Part shown: in pieces, positions 1 through 9,345 of the stretch | How the letters are laid out: each line of letters opens with the position of its first letter | Numbering within the stretch: the first letter of the stretch is position 1 | Source: Zingiber officinale | Taxonomy: Eukaryota; Streptophyta; Magnoliopsida; Zingiberales; Zingiberaceae | DNA: 64,000 nt | NCBI RefSeq assembly: GCF_018446385.1 | Contig: NC_056000.1 | Coordinates: forward strand, 52,298,722-52,362,721 | Direction of reading: 5' to 3' | Made by a program: the position numbers and the translations under genes | Notes under the pieces: model-generated | What the model was told of the DNA's origin: nothing | What the model saw: the letters and a program-made list of their open reading frames with translations, nothing else | The model's database searches: none

Positions 1-311
1 TGGACTGCTCGCCATCGGGCAAAGAGGGGGCCTTCGCCATGTGGCTGGCGTGGTTGTGCGCGGCCGGCGAGTGCGTGGGGTTCGCCGTCGGAACCTCCTC
101 GCCCGGGAACATCAAACCCACTTTCGCTGCAGCGTTCTTGGCCGCCTTCGTGGGAGTGTTTCTATTGATCTTTGGCAACGTTAGCAGTGTGCAAGGGATG
201 GCGGAGACCGGGCATGTGAGTGAGGAGGTCGGAAAGGGGGAGAGACCGGCGGGGTTGACTGCTGCAAAATTGGCGCAAGGAGCGGAAGGAAGGGGACTCG
301 TGTCTGTTTGA
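1..311 (+). CDS. 3' end of a membrane-protein gene (partial)
   Basis: The frame ending at the TGA at 309-311 is open back to the left edge, so the ATG at 39 is probably internal and this looks like a last exon. It is far richer in GC than what follows. Two hydrophobic stretches are visible (from AMWLAWLCAAGECVGFAV and AAAFLAAFVGVFLLIFGNV), followed by a polar Gly/Ala/Glu-rich tail ending GRGLVSV. This suits the last two transmembrane helices and cytosolic tail of a polytopic plant membrane protein. A major-facilitator-type transporter is possible, but I do not recognise the family with certainty. Upstream exons lie outside the window. Confidence 0.5.
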   Translation, partial: DCSPSGKEGAFAMWLAWLCAAGECVGFAVGTSSPGNIKPTFAAAFLAAFVGVFLLIFGNVSSVQGMAETGHVSEEVGKGERPAGLTAAKLAQGAEGRGLVSV

Positions 312-628
312 ATTGGTCAGTTGGCGTTTGGTTCGTTAATTACTTCATGACTTGGTAATTACTTCGCAAACAAGTTTGTTCTTCAGTTTAATAAGAATTT
401 ATTTAGATTCATTCAATAAAAAAAATTAACAAAGTCAAACTCGTTTAATAAACTTATATATATATAGTTCATTAATATTTATAAATAAAAATTATATATT
501 ATTCATGAGTTATGTTTGTTCCTAGTTGAGATAGTCAATGGATAAGTAACCTGTAAGTTATTTTCTATGTTAACTGTCACCAATCATCCGGAGGTCGTCT
601 AGGATACTTGTCGATCCTAGGGTATCCA
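312..628. other. AT-rich gene flank with a dispersed repeat
   Basis: No coding signal. 360-500 has the wording of a dispersed AT-rich repeat built around aacaagtttgttc/aactcgttt, similar in style to 9660-9960 and 33500-34020. It probably includes the 3' UTR of the partial gene upstream. Confidence 0.35.
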
Positions 629-1118
629 TTAGAGCACCTGTATTGGTATATTTATGGACTGTTATAACGTTCAATGAATGTTAAAATCAGTGTAGCGCAA
701 GAATTAATTGGGTTGAGCCCACACAAAGGCATGAACGTGTTCAATTCATTGAACGCGTTCAATGTCTTTTTTTTTTTTTTTAATACCTATGGCACACCAC
801 AAACATTTTAGAGAGAGGAAATAACGTTGAAGAAAATAAAAAAAATCCCTATGGCCCACCACAAACTTATTATCTCTATGGTCCACCATAAACTTATTCT
901 ACAATATATATAATCTATTAAAAAAATTTAAAAAATCAATTAGACGTTGGGAAACAACGGCAACGCAATGGATAGTTTTTTATTTTCAACGGCTATTTCA
1001 AATTTCAACGGATAATTTTTTTAAAAAATATAAAATTTCATCTATAAATACTCATTACCTTATTTCAATCTTTCAACACCTAAATCACTCTAAAATTCTT
1101 CTCTTATTTTCCTCCAAA

Positions 1119-2357
1119 ATGGATGAAAATAATCGAGAATTTTTTAGAAATTTTGTGAATTACCAAAATTTGCCAGAAAAAAATCCTTCTCCTCAAAATT
1201 CACAAAATCCATCAAATTACCCATTTTTTCCATATCCACCAAATTATCCACATAATCCATATCCACCAAATCCATACGGTTCATATCCACCAAATTATTC
1301 GTATAATCCATATCCACAAAATTATCCATCTATTCCACATGCAACCGGTATGCCTTTTACATCTCCGGCGGAAAATGAGCCGTTTAGTCCGACTTTTGTT
1401 CCAGAGACTCAATTGTCTGACCGTGAAACCCCAATTGAGCTCGTAAATTTGGAGAAGGTGGATTCCGACACTGCAGGTAGAAGAAAGCGGTCAACATGGA
1501 GTAAGGTTGAAGATGAGGTTTTAGCAAGATCGCTTGTTACTAGTAGTGATGATCCAATAATCGGCAATGATCAAAAGGTGGATGCTTTCTGGGGACGTAT
1601 TGCAAGCTACTACAATGAGAATCATCCTCCAAGTACACCAAATAGAATTGCTAGTGTCATACGATCGCACTGGCACAATACCATACAAAAAAAGGTATAT
1701 CGCTTCAACGCAAATTACAATAGTGTTTATAGTGTGTATCGTAGCGGCCACAGTGATGAGGACATATTACGGCTTGCATATGAAAAGTATCGCGAGGAAA
1801 ATAATGGCATTGCATTTAATCTCGAGCATATATGGAGAATCATAAAAGATCGTCCAAGCTTTACTCCATAGTCCGTTGATCACCTTGTTGGCACGAAGAA
1901 GGCAAGGACCTCGGAGTCGGGGGTAAGCAATACCTCATCTAACCAAGATGCGAGTCTACATGTAGACCTAGATGAAGAAGAAACTCGTCCAATGGGTCAG
2001 CATGTAGACCTAAATGAAGAAGAAACTCGTCCAATGGGTCAGAAGGCAGCAAAAAGAAAGGGGAAAGGCAAAATGAAATCAGACATTGAAGGTATGACAA
2101 CAAATTTGGACAATATGTTTGCAAAGTTTACTGAGTATACAAGCATAAAAATGACTGAAGTTGAAATGAAAAAACAACAACTCAAAGTTGAGGAGATGAA
2201 AGCAAACTATGCCAAGATGAAAGCAAAAGCTGCCTTAGCCAAAGTTCAATTAAAAGAATATGCAATCCTTTCAAAGGACACTTCGCAAATGACAGAGGAG
2301 CAATTAATCATCCATGAACATCTATGCCAAGAGATTAAGGGGAGATGGAATATGTAA
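1119..2357 (+). pseudogene. Harbinger ORF1, Myb/SANT-like DNA-binding protein (one in-frame stop)
   Basis: The first part (1119-1871) starts MDENNREFFRNF and has a Pro/Tyr/Asn-rich repeat segment (about residues 28-72). A Myb/SANT-like trihelix domain follows (from RRKRSTWSKVEDEVLARS, about residues 120-215, ending in WRIIKDRPSF). A TAG at 1869-1871 interrupts it, probably CAG to TAG. The same frame then continues through GTKKARTSESG to a Lys-rich coiled-coil tail (1992-2357, ending CQEIKGRWNM) of the NAM-associated C-terminal type. In the tail a 42-bp unit is duplicated in frame (1959-2000 and 2001-2042, one mismatch). In active Pong-like elements this protein binds the transposon ends together with the transposase. 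The start is supported by the matching ATGGATGAAAATAAT in copy 2. Confidence 0.8.
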
Positions 2358-2740
2358 TTTTCATTTATTGTAATGTTCAATTATTGTATTTTCAATTAAG
2401 GTAATTTTCGATTATTGTACTTTTCAATTAATGTAACTTTCAATTATTGTACTGATCACTAAGTCTAATTTTTTATTATTACAATTTTCAATGAACCAAA
2501 TATTTTAGTCATCCATGAATAAATAAATAAATTGGGTGACCCACCCAAACAAGTATCCGTTGAATATTTTTTAAATTAATTAATTAATGAGAATTATTTT
2601 AGTAAGATAGCCGTTGGAATATGTGTACAATTAGATTAATAGAAAATAGCCGTTGGAATATATCCGTTGACAAGAAAAAAATAAATAGACACCTTGTGCT
2701 CTACAATTCTTATTCTAAACATAGACTTGCATTAGTTTCC

Positions 2741-4060
2741 TCCAAAATATCTCAATCTTCAAGTAGAACCAGCTCTGACTCGACAAGTGAAAACGAAGTC
2801 CAAGTTGAAGTTGGCGACGAAGGTTATGATCCGGGGAATGAGCTAATGTCATTGATACTTCAACAAAGTCAACAAATAGTTGAAGCATATCAAAGTAATA
2901 ACGAGATGTGGCGAAGAAGAAGGTTCATCCAAAGAAATCGTGAAGCCGGACAAGTGAGGCTCTTCAATGATTATTTCTCCACAAACCCGGTGTATCCAGA
3001 TCAAATATTTCGAAGACGATTTCGCATGTGAAGAGATTTATTTTGTCGCATAGTTAATGCACTTGAAAGTCATTCTTCCTATTTTCAGCAAAGGGATGAT
3101 GCTACGAGAAGAAAAGACTTGTCACCACTACAAAAATGTATAGCTGCGATTCGCCAATTGTCTTATGGAGTTCCAGCCGACCATCTTGATGAGTACCTAT
3201 GCATGGGTGAATCAACCGCCATCAAGTGTCTGTTCAAGTTCTGTGATTATGTGGTTGAGCTATTTGGTGATCGATACTTGAGAAGACCGAATGCTGATGA
3301 TGTTCAACGTCTTCTTCAAATGCATAATGAGAGACACGACTTCCTTAGAATGTTGGGCAGCCTGGATTGCATGCATTGGGAATGGAAAAATTGTCCAGTT
3401 GCTTGGAAAGGTCAGTTTACAAGAGGTCATGGATCACCATCAATCATGCTTGAAGCGGTCGCGTCTCAAGACTTGTGGATATGACATGCATTCTTTGGTG
3501 TCGCAGGTTCACGTAATGATATTAATGTGTTGTACGAATCTCCCATATTCAATAACGTCTTGCAAGGAAATGCTCCGGAGATTAATTTCACGGTCAACGG
3601 GACTCAATATACAAAGGGATATTATCTAACAGATGGAATATATCCGGAATGGGCTACTTTCGTGAAGGCTTTTCCTTGTCCAGAAGATCCCAAGAGGAGG
3701 TTGTTTAAGGAAAGACAAGAGGCTGCAAGAAAAGATGTTGAACGAGCATTTGGGGTGCTCCAAGCTCGATGGGCAATTGTCAAAGGTCCAGCTCGTTATT
3801 GGTACAGAAAAAAGTTAAAACATATTATGTTAACATGCATTATTTTGCACAATATGATTGTTGAAGATGAGGGGGAGCAGGTGACAAATTGGTACAACAA
3901 TGATGAAGGTGATGAACCCGCACAACATATCCAAGATTCAAATAGAGGATTTCATGATTATCTGCGGACAAATTCCGAACTACGTGACAATCATGTGCAT
4001 CACCAACTTCGTGCAGATTTAGTTGAACATATTTGGTCACAATACAACAATAATCCTTGA
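2741..4060 (+). pseudogene. Harbinger DDE transposase (ALP1/HARBI1-like), two in-frame stops
   Basis: One frame carries a plant PIF/Harbinger transposase from about 2741 to 4060. Visible catalytic blocks are LGSLDCMHWEW (first Asp), GSRNDINVL (second Asp) and DVERAFGVLQARW (Glu). The frame is cut by TGA at 3029-3031, where copy 2 has an Arg codon (CGA), and by TGA at 3482-3484, where the family has Trp (DLWIWHAFFG). The start codon seen in copy 2 (ATGCCTCATTCT) corresponds here to a non-ATG triplet near 2748. The C-terminus ends HIWSQYNNNP. Known role of the family is cut-and-paste transposition with a 3-bp target duplication. This copy cannot make the full protein without readthrough. Confidence 0.85.
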
Positions 4061-4452
4061 AAGTATTGTATTTTAAGTTTATGCAAGTGTAATTTTTTTT
4101 TATGTTGTACTCCTTCATTTCAATTTTATATTAATATTTTAATTTTAAATAAAATTATTAATATTATTATTTATTTTAATTTTAAATAAATATATTTTAA
4201 TTTTACATAAATAATATATTTTAAAATAATATTATTAATTATTTTAAATAATAATTATTTAAATTGTGTAAATATAATTGAAATTATAATAAAAATAAAG
4301 ATGAATGGACAACGGATCCCACAAATAATGAAGGTGGTTGTTAAAATGAATGTGAGAGAATGGATGTTTTAATATGATGTATATGTGGCATGTGGGTCCC
4401 ACACTTTCTGATGAGATGGTGGGTATTACAACACCCACCAATGTGGATGCTC

Positions 4453-4455
4453 TAA
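4453..4455. repeat. Shared TAA junction between the two Harbinger copies
   Basis: TAA sits exactly between the right inverted repeat of copy 1 and the left edge of copy 2, and is matched by TAA at 8501-8503 at the far end of copy 2. It fits a target-site duplication made when copy 2 landed against the end of copy 1. Confidence 0.55.
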
Positions 4456-5006
4456 TACTATAATGTTATAACATCCATCACCTCATCAAAAAACATTAGG
4501 CGCACTTCCACATACTCTTTATAATAACATCTTTCTTTCACCCATATCCCTTTTAACATTAACACTCATTATTTATGGGTCCAACAATCCACTCAACTAT
4601 CTTAAAATTATATCATATTAAATAAATATATTTGAAATATGTTTTAAAATATTTAAATTATTATTGTTATTTTTAATAATAATATTACTTTTAAAAATAT
4701 AATTTTATTATTTTTCAAAAATAATATTAATTTTTAAAATATATTTATTAAATAAAATAGATGGTTGTGAGAAAACGAAATTACAATGTTACGAAAATGA
4801 AATTATAAAGTTGGAAAACGAAATTACAACTGAGCACCTAAAATTATAACGTTGAGAAAATGAAATTATAACTGAGCGGCTAAATTTACAAAGCTGGGAA
4901 AACAACATTTATTTTAAATTACCATGTAATTTTGAAATTGAAATGTAACAATCACTTAAATAAACCATACAATTATGAAATTAAAAATAATATATGAAAT
5001 ACTAAT

Positions 5007-6317
5007 TCATGGATTGTTGTTGTATTGCCCCCAGATATGCTCAACTAAGTCGGCGCGAAGTTGGTGATGAACTTGAGTGTCATGTAGCTCAGAATTTGTT
5101 CGAAGATAATCCTGAAATCCTCGGTTTAAGCCATGGATAGGTTGTGCGGGTTCGTCACCTTCATCGTTGTATCAATTTGTCACGTGACCTCCCTCATCCT
5201 CAACAATCATATTATGCAAAATAATGCATGCTAACATGATTTGTTTAAACTTTTTCCTATACCAATAACGAGCTAAACCTCTGACAATTGCCCATCGAGA
5301 TTGGAGCACCCCAAATGCCCGTTCAACATCTTTTCTTGCAGACTCCTGTCTTTCCTTAAACAACTTTCTCTTGGGATCCTCCGGGCAAGGAAAAGTCTTA
5401 ACAAAAGTAGCACACTCGGGATATATTCCATCTGTTAGATAATAGTCGTCCGTATATGCAGTGTCGTTCACCGTGAAATTAATCTCCGACATATTTCCTT
5501 GCAAGACGTTGTTGAATATGGGAGATTCATATAACACGTTAATATCATTACGTGAACCGGCGACCCCAAAAAATGCATGTCATATCCATAAGTCATGAGA
5601 CACGACCGCTTCAAATACGATTGTTGGTGACTCATGTCCCCTTGTAAATTGACATTTCCAAGCAACTGGACAATTTTTCCATTTCCAGTGCATACAATCA
5701 AGACTACCTAACATGCCAGGGAAGTCATGTCTCTCATCATGCATTTGAAGAAGACATTGAACATCATCAGCATTTGGCCTTTTCAAGTACCTATCACCAA
5801 ATATTTCAACCACGTATTCGCAAAATTTGAAAAGGCACCTGATGGTAGTTGATTCACTCATACGTAGGTACTCGTCAAGATGATCGGCAGGGACTCCGTA
5901 AGCAAGTTGACAAATCGCGGTGGTGCATTTTTGTAGTGGTGACAACCTTTTTCTTCGTACAACATCGTCCCTATGTTGAAAAAATGTTGAATGATTCTCT
6001 AATGCATTCACTGTGCAGAGGAATAACTCTCTTCGCATTCGAAATCGTCTTTGAAATATTTCATCATGATACACCGGGGTTATAGAGAAATAATCATTGA
6101 CGAGCCTCTCATGCCTGGCTTCACGATTTCTTTGGACGAACCTTCTTCTGCACATGTCCCTCCTCTGATATGCTTCTATAAGTTGTTGGTGTTGTTGAAG
6201 AACCAATAACATCAATTCTTCACCCGGATCATAAGCTTGCTCATCGATTTCAATATGGACTTCGTCTTCGCTTGTCAAGCTGGAACTTGAGCTAGAAATT
6301 CCTATAGAATGAGGCAT
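5007..6317 (-). pseudogene. Harbinger DDE transposase of copy 2, two in-frame stops
   Basis: Starts at the ATG complementary to 6315-6317 (MPHSIGISSSSSSL) and carries the same blocks as copy 1: FRMRRELFLC, LGSLDCMHWKWKNCPVAWK, GSRNDINVL, DVERAFGVLQSRW. The frame stops at TGA around 5580-5582, inside DLWI-stop-HAFFG. This is the same codon that is a stop in copy 1. A second TGA near 5172-5174 replaces the Trp that copy 1 still has in VTNWYN. The coding homology ends at the TGA complementary to 5007-5009 (after YNNNP). Functions are as for copy 1, and this copy is also dead for a full-length product. Confidence 0.85.
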
Positions 6318-6418
6318 ATTGGAGGAAACACGTTTTAGTATATGTGTTTGAGAAATGGTATGATAGTAGAATGAAAATCTTGTAGCATAATGTGTCTATA
6401 TATATTGTTTTTCTCATG

Positions 6419-6655
6419 CAACGACTAGTTTGCAACGACTAGTTTGCAACAGTTAGTTTGCAATGGTAAGTTTGTAATGGTAAGTTTCCAACGGTAAGTT
6501 TGCAACGGTAAATTTGCAACGGCTAGTTTGCAACGGCTAATTTGCAACAGTTAGTTTGCAACAGTAAGTTTGTAACGCCTAGTTTGCAATATCTAGTTTC
6601 CAACGGCTAGTTGTAACAACTAGTTTCTAAGGCTTGTTTATAACGACTATTTAGC
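6419..6655. repeat. 14-bp minisatellite in the spacer between Harbinger genes
   Basis: About 17 head-to-tail copies of a 14-bp unit close to gcaacggctagttt run from 6419 to about 6655. They lie between the transposase and ORF1 of copy 2. Copy 1 has only two or three dispersed versions of the core (agccgttgg near 2609 and 2649) at the equivalent place. The same core (aacggcta / tagccgtt) recurs in the 5' leaders at about 955-1012 and 8171-8190. Confidence 0.85.
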
Positions 6656-6766
6656 AAAATTATAATAATTAAAACTTACATTAATCGAAATGAGAAATAC
6701 AATAATTAAAAATTACAATCACTCGAAAATATAATAATACTAGAAAATGAACGTTTAGTAAACAAT

Positions 6767-8033
6767 TTAGATATTCCATCTCAACCTAATATCCTGGCAT
6801 AGGCATTCATGTATGATAAGCTGCTCCTTTGTCATCTGCGAGGTGTCTTTGTTCAATATTTCGTACTCCTTCAACTTCAAGCGACGATTTTTAGCTTCAG
6901 ATTTGGACAATGCAGCTTTTGCCTTAATCTCCTCTACGTCGAGTTGTTTTTGTTTCAAATTGACTTCGGACTTCTTCACGCTTGCGTAATCAGTGAACTT
7001 TGTGATAATATTGTTGTATTTTACTGTCAGATCCTCCATGGTCGATTTTTCTTTATCTTTTTCCTTTCTTTTTGCTGTCTTTTGTCCCATTGGACGAGTA
7101 TCTTCATAATCAAGGTCTATACTCACATCTTGGTTGGAGGAGGTATTGCTTGCTCCCGACTCTGAGGTCCTCGTCTTCTTTGTGACCACAAAGTGATCAG
7201 TGAACTATGGAGCAACATTGGACGATCTTTGGCAATTCTCCACACATGTTCGAGATTGAATGCAACACCATTGTCTTCGGATCGATATATTTCGTACGCA
7301 AACCTCAATATATCTTCATCACTGTGACCACTTCGATATGAACTATAAACACTATTGTAATTTGCGTTGAATCGATATACCTTATTTTGGATTGTATTGT
7401 GCCAATGTGACCGTATAACATTTGCACTTTTGGTGTTTGAACGTAGGGGAAGATTCTCATTGTAGTAGCTTGCAACCCGTCCCCAAAAAGCATCCGCCTT
7501 TTGATCATTGTCGATTATTGGATCATCACTGATAGTGACAAAACTTCTCGCTAAGACCTCGTCTTCAACCTATGTCCAACTTGAACGCTTTCTTGTACCC
7601 TCAGCATTTGAAACCGTCTTTTCTAAATTGACCACCTCTATTGGGGATTCACGGTCGGAAAGTTGAGTCTCCGGGACAAAAGTCGGAGGTGCAGGTTCAT
7701 TCGACATCGAAGAAGTAAAAGACATACCAGTTGTGAGTGGGGTACCATATCCATGAACAACCGACGGCATGAAATACGGATGACTCATGTTTTGCCAATA
7801 TTCAGCTGGAAGCGGTTGATATGGACCTCGAGGGGCATAATTCAGATGATTCATAGAATTTCCAAAACCTTGGAAATTTTGAAGATTTTGTGGAGGAAAC
7901 GACATATTGGGAAATGAATGTGAGTATTGATAATTTAGTGGAATTTGTGGATTTTGAGAAGATGAATATTCTTGCGAGTTGTTTGTAGAATTCAAGAAAT
8001 TTGAAAAAAAAATGCCCTATTATTTTCATCCAT
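6767..8033 (-). pseudogene. Harbinger ORF1 of copy 2, Myb/SANT-like, frameshifted
   Basis: The ATG at 8031-8033 gives MDENNRAFF as in copy 1, but a long T/A run then shifts the frame. The protein continues in another frame from about 7995 (NSTNNSQEYSSSQNPQIPLNY) to 7570, where TAG replaces the Lys of the SANT domain (SSWT-stop-VEDEVLARS). Further pieces are FAYEIYRSEDNGVAFNLEHVWRIAKDRP (to about 7210), then, after another frame change, the Lys-rich NAM-like tail VTKKTRTSESG to CQDIRLRWNI (7189-6767). It lacks the expanded Pro/Tyr/Asn repeats of copy 1. Confidence 0.8.
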
Positions 8034-8500
8034 TTCGGATAAAAAATAAGATGGTAGGAACTTGAAAAAATAGATGGAGAGAGAATTTAGAGAGTAGAAT
8101 TGAAAGAGTAGTGAGTTGGAATGAAAATATGTGTAAATATTGATGGATATTTATAGATGAAATTTTGAACTAGCCGTTAACTAGCCGTTAAAAAACTAAC
8201 CGTTATTACCTTTTTAATTTTATAATTTATAAATTTTTTAATAAATAAAATTTTAAAATTATATATATAACATGGGTGGGCTAGACTAACCGTTATTACC
8301 TTTTTTAATTTTATAATTTATAAATTATTTAATAAATAAAATTTTAAAATTATATTTATAACATGGGGTGGGCCAGCCCTGGGCCACCCCATGAAGCTTG
8401 AATGCGTTCAAGCGATTAATTTTAACGCGACGTTCTGCAACGCCGCATCAAAGCTATAGTGACGTAATAACGCCGCTTTAACGCGGCGTTGCGGATGCTC

Positions 8501-8933
8501 TAAGAGAAGAAGAAAGAAAGAGTGTTATAATGGAAGCCACGAGATGCCTTAGTTCAGTCACTCCGATGTTTAAATCAGTTTCCGACGGCGGAGAAAAAGA
8601 GAAGATGAGCAATAGAGGAAAGGTGAATATTTGTGTGTACGAATGGGTAGGTGTATCTTTGTCCGCGGGATGGTTCCTTTATAATACTACTAAAGGAGAG
8701 ATAATATCTCTTTCTTTATTAATTGGATGTCATGTCATAGTAGAAAAACATTATATCACTATATCTATGCTATATAGTACAATCACATCACTTATATCCT
8801 ATATCTGTATAATCATACTACCTCATGCGCCACCCCATTTGTTCTGTCAATCCAAGTGCTGGTATAAGCTCATGGTTAGTTGGGCTAAAGAGATGAATTG
8901 ACTCGAATGGCATGAGTGTGTCAGAATAATGAA
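8501..8933 (+). other. Flank of the Harbinger pair with a possible short exon
   Basis: After the TAA at 8501-8503 comes a purine-rich leader and an ATG at 8530 (MEATRCLSSVTPMFKSVSDG). After about 30 codons, at ATGAGCAATAGAGGAAAG, comes a GT that could be a splice donor (8622), and the sequence turns AT-rich. This could be the first exon of a host gene, but no following exon or family match is seen. A long read-through frame to 8901 is composed of AT-rich, intron-like sequence. Confidence 0.25.
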
Positions 8934-9345
8934 GCTGAGTAGGGTGTCTAGTAGATCGATTGGAGGAGTCAGGCGACTGGATCTGATCGAGCGAAGCAGT
9001 ATGTTAGGGGACTTGAGCCCTTGGAGTCAGGCGGAATGACTGGAGAGAACTGAGTGGAACTGACTGAGCAGAGAAGATTGTTGGGGGAGCTGAGTTTGTG
9101 GAGTCAGGTAGATCGATTGGAGTAATCGATTGGAACTGACTAAGCGGAGCAGGTTGTCGGGAGAGCTGATCCCTTGGAGTTAGACAGAGGAACAGAGTGG
9201 AACTGAGCGGCGTAGGTTACCTGGGACCAATGTTCCTGGAGTCGGGCGGATTGATTGGAGGAATTGAATGGAACTGACAAAGCTGAGTAGGTTGTCGGGA
9301 GAGTTGAGCCCCTAGAGTTGGACGAACCAACTGGAATAATCGGGT
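8934..9345. repeat. Degenerate minisatellite, 58-77-bp unit
   Basis: Six degenerate copies of a G-rich unit. The anchor ggagtcaggcgg recurs near 8965, 9023, 9100, 9176, 9238 and 9315, with shared inner words such as tggaactgactgagc and gttgtcgggagagctgagccc. Spacing alternates between about 60 and 77 bp. No coding capacity. Confidence 0.7.

Larger units (their letters stand above)
632..4452 (+). mobile_element. PIF/Harbinger (Pong-like) DNA transposon, copy 1
   Basis: The two ends are inverted repeats: gagcacctgtattggt at 632-647 and accaatgtggatgctc at 4437-4452, matching at most positions. They are flanked by TTA (629-631) and TAA (4453-4455), the kind of 3-bp target used by PIF/Harbinger elements, though the two flanks differ by one base. 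Inside are the two genes expected of Pong-like elements in the same direction: a Myb/SANT-like ORF1 (1119-2357) and a DDE transposase ORF2 (about 2741-4060). Both are broken by in-frame stops, so the copy is not autonomous. It shares about the same layout with the inverted copy at 4456-8500. Confidence 0.85.
4456..8500 (-). mobile_element. PIF/Harbinger (Pong-like) DNA transposon, copy 2, inverted
   Basis: Same gene pair as copy 1 but on the minus strand, so the two elements converge. The right end reads ttgcggatgctc up to 8500, followed by TAA. Its reverse complement starts gagcatccgcaa, a Harbinger-style terminus. The left end (about 4456-4500) aligns loosely with the 3' end of copy 1 (shared blocks around gttataacatcc and cacctcatc) but its inverted repeat is worn. 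Non-coding parts contain a 90-bp tandem duplication (about 8195-8284 and 8285-8370), an AT-rich 3' region (4600-5000) and a 14-bp minisatellite between the genes. Both ORFs are broken. Confidence 0.8.

Noticed and set aside
3482-3540. Small intron explaining the stop in the Harbinger transposase
   Set aside because: Conserved coding sequence (HAFFGVAGSRNDINVL) continues in frame immediately after the stop, leaving no room for an intron.
6418-6655. CRISPR-like array
   Set aside because: Units are contiguous 14-bp repeats without spacers, in a plant transposon.
8530-8901. 123-aa open frame as a complete gene
   Set aside because: Only the first 30 codons have gene-like composition; the rest is AT-rich and intron-like, with no family match.
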